Notes under the pieces: generated by a model | What the model saw: the letters and a program-made list of their open reading frames with translations, nothing else | What the model was told of the DNA's origin: nothing | Database searches by the model: none | Assembly (NCBI GenBank): GCA_047637855.1 | Contig: JBLJBF010000130.1 | Coordinates: 1 to 5,180, forward strand | Source of the DNA: Pseudoflavonifractor sp047637855 | GTDB lineage: Bacteria; Bacillota; Clostridia; Oscillospirales; Oscillospiraceae | DNA length: 5,180 nucleotides | Direction: 5' to 3' | Position numbers and translations under genes: made by a program | Part shown: positions 1 through 3,495 of the stretch, piece after piece | Numbering within the stretch: the first letter of the stretch is position 1 | Layout of the letters: each line of letters begins with the position of its first letter

Positions 1-129
1 AAACAGGATCTCGGCCCCCGGGTTTCCGTCCCCGAAGACCACGTTGGTCCTCGTCTCGGCCAGGTCGCATTTCCGACAATTCAAGCACTCGGCCCGCAGC
101 TCGTCCCAGTTCTTCAAAGCGCGCCACAT
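1..129 (-). CDS. Uracil-DNA glycosylase, family 4 (5' part only)
   Basis: The first 43 codons are visible and the gene runs off the left edge. The product begins MWRALKNWDELRAECLNCRK and continues with C-D-L-A-E-T-R-T-N-V-V-F-G-D-G-N-P-G-A-E, the N-terminal signature of family-4 (4Fe-4S) uracil-DNA glycosylases, which excise uracil from DNA to start base-excision repair. C18 and C21 form the C-x2-C pair that supplies iron-sulfur ligands in this family; C15 is an extra cysteine. The catalytic GEAPG motif should follow just beyond the window. The start is the only ATG in frame after an upstream TAA; GGGAGAGG lies immediately before it, so the ribosome site is unusually tight. The gene has its own promoter and is separated by a terminator from the operon upstream on the same strand. 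Family assignment comes from motif recognition and is strong for so short a piece; a related UDG-superfamily enzyme is the only real alternative. Confidence 0.88.
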   Translation of the reverse strand, partial: MWRALKNWDELRAECLNCRKCDLAETRTNVVFGDGNPGAEILF

Positions 130-149
130 CCTCTCCCATGTTTCGACTT

Positions 150-178
150 ATTATAGCATATGCCCTCGCCACCTGCAA
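150..178 (-). promoter_or_regulatory. Promoter of the uracil-DNA glycosylase gene
   Basis: On the minus strand TTGCAG (178-173) is followed after exactly 17 bp by a perfect TATAAT (155-150). This is a sigma-A/sigma-70 type promoter. The predicted start near 143 leaves a leader of only about 14 nt before the ATG, which fits the tight ribosome site. Confidence 0.75.
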
Positions 179-219
179 AACATTTTCCCGGACAGGCCCC
201 CGGAATTCCTCTTGCCGAA

Positions 220-235
220 GCCGCGCTCTCGCGGC
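220..235 (-). other. Small GC hairpin beyond the operon terminator
   Basis: GCCGCG (220-225) and CGCGGC (230-235) form a 6-bp inverted repeat around a 4-nt loop. No T tract follows on either strand, so it is not a convincing terminator. It lies between the operon terminator and the glycosylase promoter; no function can be assigned. Confidence 0.3.
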
Positions 236-243
236 ATGATGGA

Positions 244-265
244 TAAAAACCCCTGCGCCAGGGGC
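244..265 (-). terminator. Intrinsic terminator of the metal/RIC-like operon
   Basis: Read on the minus strand, CCCCTG-GCG-CAGGGG (264-250) is a perfect 6-bp stem with a 3-nt loop, followed directly by TTTTTAT (249-243). There is no T run on the plus side, so it acts on minus-strand transcripts. It lies 133 bp after the stop codon of the RIC-like gene and before the glycosylase promoter. Confidence 0.8.
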
Positions 266-276
266 TTCCTCTACCT

Positions 277-333
277 GCGGCTCCAAGCCGCTGCGAAGCT
301 ATGTCCCCCCTTGTGGCGCCGCCGGAGACATAG
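277..333 (-). other. Two stem-loops in the operon trailer
   Basis: Two inverted repeats sit between the 40-bp palindrome and the terminator. GCGGCT (277-282) pairs with AGCCGC (286-291) around a 3-nt loop. CTATGTCCCC (299-308) pairs with GGAGACATAG (324-333) in a 10-bp stem with one G-T wobble and a 15-nt loop. Neither is followed by a T run. On the minus strand they would fold in the 3' untranslated region of the operon mRNA. A role as mRNA end protection or as a small 3'-derived RNA is possible but unproven. Confidence 0.4.
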
Positions 334-334
334 A

Positions 335-374
335 CAAGAGGTATGCGGGCGCAATTGCGTCCGCATACCTCTTG
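335..374. repeat. 40-bp near-perfect palindrome
   Basis: The left arm (335-354) and right arm (355-374) are reverse complements with one mismatch in 20 (G at 349 opposite T at 360, a G-U pair in RNA). The centre is CGCAATTGCG. As RNA it would make an 18-bp stem closed by a tetraloop on either strand. No T run follows in either direction, so it is not a standard terminator. It begins 24 bp after the stop codon of the RIC-like gene. It could be an mRNA-stabilising hairpin, an extragenic repeat of the REP type, or a symmetric protein-binding site. No second copy is present in the window. Confidence 0.8.
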
Positions 375-397
375 CTAACGGAGTTCCTTCCCCGCGG

Positions 398-697
398 TCA
401 AGCCCTCAGGCTGCCGTCCACCTTGGCGAGGGCGGCGTACGTCCTGCGGAACGCCTGGCAGGCATCCTCGGGGGCGGTGTAGTTCTTCGTCAGGCCGCGG
501 ATCTCATCCATCAGGCGGCAGGACTCCTCCGCCGTGGCCCCCGCCTCCAGCCTCTCCTGCAGGGCCACGAACAGGCGGCCCACATCGATCAGCTCGGGAT
601 GGGCCCCGCCATGGACCCGCTGGACCACGGGAAGCAGCTGGCCCAGCTCCTGCATCGGGCCGCGGATGGCCTGGGGCAGATTATTTTTTTCGGGCAT
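398..697 (-). CDS. RIC/ScdA/YtfE-like small protein lacking di-iron ligands
   Basis: This 99-residue protein starts MPEKNNLPQAI. Residues 25-50 (V-x-R-V-H29-G-x-x-H33-P-E-L, then V-x-R-L-F-x-A-L) match the HG..HPEL helix of the RIC family (ScdA, YtfE, DnrN), di-iron proteins linked to repair of Fe-S clusters after NO or oxidative damage. Residues 65-90 (E-I-R-x-L-T-x-x-Y-T-x-P-E-D-A-C) match the following conserved element. The HMxKEE ligand segment between them and the C-terminal HxxxEN ligand segment are absent, and the only histidines are H29 and H33, so a canonical di-iron site cannot form. Family members carry at least about 150 residues in this domain. Start: ATG with GAGAGGAG 8-9 nt upstream, overlapping the TGA of the HMA gene, so translation is probably coupled. 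It is the last gene of the operon. Homology is inferred from motifs; the function is unknown, possibly a partner or sensor. Confidence 0.72.
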   Translation of the reverse strand: MPEKNNLPQAIRGPMQELGQLLPVVQRVHGGAHPELIDVGRLFVALQERLEAGATAEESCRLMDEIRGLTKNYTAPEDACQAFRRTYAALAKVDGSLRA

Positions 698-712
698 GAT
701 AGACAGCTCCTC

Positions 713-928
713 TCAAGACAGTTTTTGGACCTCGTAGCCCAGCGCCTGGACCACCCCGGCCAGCGTATTCGGCTCGGTCTTCTCCTCGTCGTACTCCACC
801 TTGGCCTTGCTGGAGTTAAACAGGACGGCGACAGTCTCTACTCCGGGCGCTTTTTTCAGGGCAGTCTCGATCTTCTGTGCGCAGGTGGGACAGACCAGCT
901 GCTCCAGCTGCATCGTCAGTTTCTTCAT
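713..928 (-). CDS. HMA-domain heavy-metal chaperone (CxxC)
   Basis: This 71-residue protein (MKKLTMQLEQL, then C13-P-T-C16) is a single HMA ferredoxin-like domain: a metal-binding CxxC loop, an amphipathic helix (AQKIETALKKAPGV), a strand (TVAVLFNSSKAKVEYD) and a second helix ending in the typical ALGYEV. Such proteins carry Cu(I) or other soft metals in the cytosol to P1B ATPases. The residues before the cysteines are QLV rather than the usual GMT of copper chaperones, so the metal is uncertain. The first in-frame candidate is TTG at 934, but GGGG (941-938) is only 3 nt from it and 9 nt from the ATG at 928, so ATG is preferred. It lies 71 bp after the ATPase stop and 15 bp before the RIC-like gene. 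Because the ATPase has no metal-binding domain of its own, this protein is probably its trans-acting donor or regulator. Confidence 0.87.
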   Translation of the reverse strand: MKKLTMQLEQLVCPTCAQKIETALKKAPGVETVAVLFNSSKAKVEYDEEKTEPNTLAGVVQALGYEVQKLS

Positions 929-937
929 GGTCAATTA

Positions 938-946
938 CCCCTTTTC
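938..946 (-). promoter_or_regulatory. Ribosome site deciding the HMA gene start
   Basis: AAAAGGGG on the minus strand ends 9 nt before the ATG at 928 and only 3 nt before the in-frame TTG at 934, favouring the ATG. Confidence 0.6.
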
Positions 947-959
947 TTTCTCGGTGATC

Positions 960-990
960 TCAATATAATTGATTTCCACGCTGTTTTCTA
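960..990 (-). promoter_or_regulatory. Possible internal promoter and 13-bp dyad before the HMA gene
   Basis: The 71-bp gap after the ATPase is markedly AT-richer than its surroundings. It holds TAGAAA (990-985), a 17-bp spacer and TATATT (967-962), a weak promoter candidate. The -10 lies inside a perfect dyad, TCAAT-ATA-ATTGA (960-972). The dyad half-sites face opposite to an FNR box. This could allow separate expression of the two small genes, but the match is modest. Confidence 0.25.
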
Positions 991-999
991 TGACTTGTA

Positions 1000-2880
1000 T
1001 CAAATTTTACGGGGGCTTTTCCCGCGCAGCAGCCGCATGGCATTGAGGATGACCACCAGAATGCTGGCCTCGTGGATAAACATCCCGCCGGCCATGTGGA
1101 TGTAGCCCGCAAAGAGTCCCGCCAGGAGGAAGAGCACCGTGCCGATGGCGATGGCGATGTTCTGCCCCGTGAGCCGGACGGTACGCTTTGCCAGGCGCAG
1201 CGCCACGGGGATGCTCTCCAGTCTGGACTGGATGAGCACCACGTCGGAGGTCTCCACCGCCACGTCGGTACCGCCGCCCATGGCGATGCCGATGTCGGCG
1301 GCGGCCAGGGCGGGACTGTCGTTGACGCCGTCGCCCACAAAGGCCACCCGGTGGCCCGCCCGCTGCATGGCCTGCACCTGAGCCAGCTTGTCGCCGGGCA
1401 GCAGCTCGGTGCGCACCTCGTCCACGCCGACGGCCACCGCCACGGCCTCGGCCGTCCTCCGGTTGTCCCCGGTGAGCATAACCGTCCGCCTGACCCCCAT
1501 GCCGCGCAGGACGGCAATGGCCTGGGCCGCACCGGGTTTCACCGCGTCCGAGATGGCGAACAGGAGGAGAAGCCTGCCGTCCGCCGCCGCCAAGACCGTG
1601 GTCGCGCCTCTGCCCTGGGCCTCTTCCAGGTCCCGGCGCTGCTCGCCGCTCAGCTTTACCCCGTTCTCCTCCATCATTCTGGCGCTGCCCACCAGAACCG
1701 TCCTCCCGCCCACGTCGGCCCGAAGGCCCAGTCCCTTCTCGGCGGTACTGTGGGCCTGTCCGATATCCCGGACGCCCTTTTCCCCGGCGTAGCGCAGGAT
1801 GGCTGCGGCCAGGGGGTGGTCACTGGCGCTCTCGGCCGCGGCGGCCAGAGCCAGGGCGGCGGGGATGTCGCCGGTATAGGGGTACAGGGCGGTCACGCCG
1901 GGGTGACCGACGGTGAGGGTGCCCGTCTTGTCAAAGACCACCGTGTCCACCTTGGCAAAGGTGTGTATGCTGTCGCCCCCCTTTAAGAGCACGCCGTCCC
2001 GCGCCCCGCGCCCGATCCCCGCGACATTGGCCACCGGCGCGCCGATGACCAGCGCACCCGGGCAGGCCAGCACCAGCACGGTAATGGCGAGGGCGATGTC
2101 CCGCGAGAAGAGCCAGACCAGCACCGCCAGCACCGCCACCGCCGGGGTGTACCAGCGGGCGAAGCGGTCGATGAACCGCTCGGCGGGTGATTTGGCGTCC
2201 TGGGCCTCCTCCACCAAAGCGATGATCTTGGCGAAAGTGGTGTCCTCCCCCACCCGGGTGGCCCGCATCTCCAGCGTGCCGCCGTCCAGGATAGTACCGG
2301 CAAAGACGCCGTCGCCCCGGCCCTTGCGGACGGGGCTGGACTCCCCGGTAATGCTGGCCTCATCCAGATAGCCCTCCCCGGACTCGATGATGCCGTCCAC
2401 CGCCACCTTGCCGCCGGTCTTGACCAGCAGGCGGTCGCCCTCCTCCACCTCGTCGGCGGGGATCTCCTCCGCGCCGAATGGCCCGAGCCGCCAGGCGGTG
2501 GCCGGAGCCAGCTCCGTGAGCGCCTTGATCGCCCCACGGGTCTTTTCCAAAGTCCGCTGCTCCAGGTACGCGCCGAATTGAAAGAGGAAGGTGACGATGG
2601 CGGCTTCGCTGTACTCGCGGATGACCAGCGCGCCGACAACCGCGATGCTCACCAGCAGCTCGATGCCCACCGCTCTCATCCGCAACCCCTGAAGCGCCCG
2701 GAATAGAATGGGCAGCCCCGCCAGCGCGGCGGCCGCCAGATAGGCGGCCGTCACGGGCAGCTCCCAGCCGCCCAGATGCGCCAAAGCGTACCCCAGGACG
2801 ACCAGTCCGCCCGCCGCAAAGGTGAGGGGCGTGGTGAACCGCCTGAAAAAGTGCTGCAGTTTTTTATTGGCCCGCCTCAT
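1000..2880 (-). CDS. P1B-type metal-transporting ATPase, CPG variant
   Basis: This 626-residue membrane pump has all P-type ATPase hallmarks (ATG-start numbering): actuator TGES 178-181, phosphorylation site DKTGT 317-321, the P1B-specific HP at 355-356, TGDN 470-473 and GDGVND 516-521. About eight membrane segments fall near residues 20-37, 44-61, 70-87, 91-105, 245-259, 264-286, 573-592 and 598-616. The TM6 metal site is A-C-P-G (CPG 273-275), not CPC, SPC or CPH. TM8 carries H603-E-A-S followed by L-N-A-M-R-L-L, closer to the HEGGT of SPC pumps than to Zn/Cd or Cu pumps. The N-terminus is short and basic with no CxxC or His-rich domain, so it is shorter than typical CopA or ZntA. Metal efflux driven by ATP is inferred from the family; the substrate cannot be read from known motifs. 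Start: GAGGTGA lies 5 nt before this ATG; a GTG at 2889 would add three residues. It is the first gene of an operon with an HMA protein and a RIC-like protein, behind an FNR-type promoter. Confidence 0.93.
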   Translation of the reverse strand: MRRANKKLQHFFRRFTTPLTFAAGGLVVLGYALAHLGGWELPVTAAYLAAAALAGLPILFRALQGLRMRAVGIELLVSIAVVGALVIREYSEAAIVTFLFQFGAYLEQRTLEKTRGAIKALTELAPATAWRLGPFGAEEIPADEVEEGDRLLVKTGGKVAVDGIIESGEGYLDEASITGESSPVRKGRGDGVFAGTILDGGTLEMRATRVGEDTTFAKIIALVEEAQDAKSPAERFIDRFARWYTPAVAVLAVLVWLFSRDIALAITVLVLACPGALVIGAPVANVAGIGRGARDGVLLKGGDSIHTFAKVDTVVFDKTGTLTVGHPGVTALYPYTGDIPAALALAAAAESASDHPLAAAILRYAGEKGVRDIGQAHSTAEKGLGLRADVGGRTVLVGSARMMEENGVKLSGEQRRDLEEAQGRGATTVLAAADGRLLLLFAISDAVKPGAAQAIAVLRGMGVRRTVMLTGDNRRTAEAVAVAVGVDEVRTELLPGDKLAQVQAMQRAGHRVAFVGDGVNDSPALAAADIGIAMGGGTDVAVETSDVVLIQSRLESIPVALRLAKRTVRLTGQNIAIAIGTVLFLLAGLFAGYIHMAGGMFIHEASILVVILNAMRLLRGKSPRKI

Positions 2881-2885
2881 TTTAG

Positions 2886-2892
2886 TCACCTC
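2886..2892 (-). promoter_or_regulatory. Ribosome site deciding the ATPase start
   Basis: GAGGTGA on the minus strand is a near-complete anti-16S match, with 5 nt between it and the ATG at 2880 (8 nt from GAGG). The GTG at 2889 lies inside this site. A second, weaker AAAGGA (2900-2895) could serve the GTG, but the ATG is better placed. Confidence 0.65.
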
Positions 2893-2910
2893 GATCCTTT
2901 ATTTACGTCC

Positions 2911-2939
2911 AGTATAGCAGACGGCCGCCCAAAAGGAAT
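2911..2939 (-). promoter_or_regulatory. Promoter of the ATPase-HMA-RIC operon
   Basis: TATACT (2916-2911) is a 5-of-6 match to the -10 consensus. The hexamer 17 bp upstream, ATTCCT (2939-2934), is a very poor -35, as expected for an activator-dependent promoter. The predicted start near 2904 gives a leader of about 24 nt ahead of the ATG at 2880. Confidence 0.65.
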
Positions 2940-2952
2940 TGATACAAATCAA
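2939..2952. promoter_or_regulatory. FNR/CRP-family operator (TTGAT-N4-ATCAA)
   Basis: TTGATACAAATCAA is a perfect two-fold dyad with the TTGAT-N4-ATCAA half-sites bound by FNR-type regulators. With the -10 first base (2916) set at -12, its centre (between 2945 and 2946) falls at -41.5 on the minus strand, the class II activator position where the site replaces the -35 element. FNR-family proteins respond to oxygen, NO or cellular redox. No regulator gene lies in the window, so which family member binds, and whether it activates or represses, is unknown. Confidence 0.7.
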
Positions 2953-3036
2953 ATTTTTGAGGGCTGCTCTTATTATCTTATGGGGTCCGCTTCTCTATGC
3001 GGCGGGGCCGCCCTGAACCGGGATCAAAAATTCCTC
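2953..3036. other. Non-coding spacer between divergent promoters
   Basis: No supportable gene is seen on either strand. The left part is AT-rich; a GC-rich segment, GGCGGGGCCGCC (3001-3012), is a small imperfect palindrome of no clear use. Long open frames crossing this stretch on the minus strand lack family resemblance and ribosome sites. Confidence 0.5.
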
Positions 3037-3068
3037 TTGCATTTTTGCCCAGCGTCGTGTAGTATAAT
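3037..3068 (+). promoter_or_regulatory. Promoter of the rsgA-side leader RNA
   Basis: A perfect TATAAT (3063-3068) is preceded by TTGCAT (3037-3042) at a long 20-bp spacing; at 16 bp the hexamer is ATTTTT (3041-3046). The long spacing recalls promoters needing MerR-type distortion, but no operator dyad is visible in the spacer. The -10 alone is strong, and the predicted start is the A near 3075. Confidence 0.55.
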
Positions 3069-3074
3069 TGCAGT

Positions 3075-3265
3075 ATGCTCCGGAACGGAGCAGAGAAGGA
3101 GCTGGTGAATTGTGACGTTGGTGATTTTTGTGGTGGCTCTCACCTGAAAAACTGAATACCGCGGAGCGCAGTGGGGCTGTACGATCCCCTGCCGTTCCAG
3201 CTACCTGTCGTGAATACTGTCGCGCCCTTGGCGCACTGCAGGACACGTCCGGCGTGTCTTTTTTT
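3075..3265 (+). ncRNA. Candidate structured leader or stand-alone RNA, unclassified
   Basis: Between the promoter and a perfect terminator lie about 190 nt with dense pairing. A 5' hairpin pairs TGCTCC (3076-3081) with GGAGCA (3087-3092). A long-range helix pairs AGGAGCTGG (3097-3105) with CCAGCTACCT (3197-3206), with one bulged base. It encloses a hairpin at 3125-3151 (TTTTT/AAAAA plus GGTG/CACC) and one at 3168-3192 (GCAG/CTGC plus GGG/CCC). GCGCC (3222-3226) pairs with GGCGC (3230-3234), followed by the terminator. This makes a three-way junction like many riboswitches. TGAATAC occurs twice (3153-3159, 3211-3217), each shortly after ACCTG. It matches none of the 6S, SRP, tmRNA, RNase P, T-box or common riboswitch signatures that I could recall. 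It may be a riboswitch/attenuator for rsgA or a separate small RNA. Confidence 0.45.
3242..3265 (+). terminator. Intrinsic terminator ending the candidate RNA
   Basis: GACACG (3242-3247), a 5-nt loop and CGTGTC (3253-3258) form a perfect 6-bp stem followed by seven T residues (3259-3265). It is a strong plus-strand terminator about 180 bp before rsgA. Confidence 0.85.
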
Positions 3266-3298
3266 GCGTCCTTTTTTAGGCGTGGCACGGCGGAGACT

Positions 3299-3342
3299 CC
3301 CGCGGAGACAGACCACCTCGGTGCTGTTTCCGCGGGATTTTT
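3299..3342 (+). terminator. Second, long terminator hairpin before rsgA
   Basis: CCCGCGGAGACAG (3299-3311) pairs with CTGTTTCCGCGGG (3324-3336) in a 13-bp stem with one G-U pair. The stem extends by CACC/GGTG (3314-3323) after a 2-nt bulge, and is followed by ATTTTTG (3337-3343) and a further T5 run (3349-3353). GCGGAGAC occurs both at 3290-3297 and in the stem at 3302-3309, so the 3' arm could pair with either copy. This could be a backup terminator or the off-state of an attenuator controlling rsgA. Confidence 0.65.
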
Positions 3343-3390
3343 GCAGCCTTTTTCAGATGAGCGCCACAATTTTGAAAGGAGAGATGAACC

Positions 3391-3495
3391 ATGACTGTAT
3401 CTGTTTGGCACACTATTATTTTTAACTTTTTGGAGGAACCACCACTTGAAAATAGAAGACTATGGATTCGACCCCACCTATTTCAACGGGAATGA
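3391..3495 (+). CDS. Possible 34-residue leader ORF overlapping the rsgA start
   Basis: AAAGGAG (3375-3381) sits 9 nt before an ATG that opens a 34-codon frame beginning MTVSVWHTIIFNFLEE and ending at TGA 3493-3495, 47 nt inside rsgA. The rsgA ribosome site and TTG start lie within it, so its translation would bear on rsgA initiation. The peptide matches no family I know. An alternative reading is that ATGACT (3391-3396) and TATTAT (3414-3419), 17 bp apart, are a promoter for rsgA, which would remove this ORF from the transcript. The ribosome site is the main support. Confidence 0.3.
   Translation: MTVSVWHTIIFNFLEEPPLENRRLWIRPHLFQRE

Noticed and set aside
44..1105. 353-codon open frame on the plus strand across the RIC-like and HMA genes
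   Set aside because: It runs antisense to genes with clear family motifs and good ribosome sites, has no recognisable domain, and is explained by high GC content.
2887..2889. GTG at 2889 as the ATPase start
   Set aside because: It lies within the GAGGTGA ribosome site, which is ideally spaced for the ATG at 2880.
205..3040. Repeat ATTCCTCTTGC at 205-215 and 3030-3040, with CCTCTTGC also at 368-375
   Set aside because: A few shared 11-mers are expected by chance in a window this size; no extended similarity surrounds them.
3075..3105. SRP RNA core (CCGGAA..GGAGCAG resembles the SRP GGAA tetraloop region)
   Set aside because: The flanking conserved GGTCAGG and asymmetric loop are missing; the bases form a simple symmetric hairpin instead.
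3075..3258. 6S RNA (length about 190 nt)
   Set aside because: The 5' and 3' ends do not pair into the long closing stem, and no central bubble flanked by extended helices could be drawn.
3278..3342. T-box riboswitch (AGGCGTGGCACGGCG resembles AGGGTGGNACCGCG; ACCGCG also at 3158-3163)
   Set aside because: The T-box core has an insertion and a substitution, no complementary CCCT-type antiterminator arm follows, and no stem I specifier features are visible upstream.
2995..3411. 138-codon minus-strand frame in the divergent intergenic region
   Set aside because: It has no family resemblance and no convincing ribosome site, and it overlaps two plus-strand terminators and the candidate RNA.
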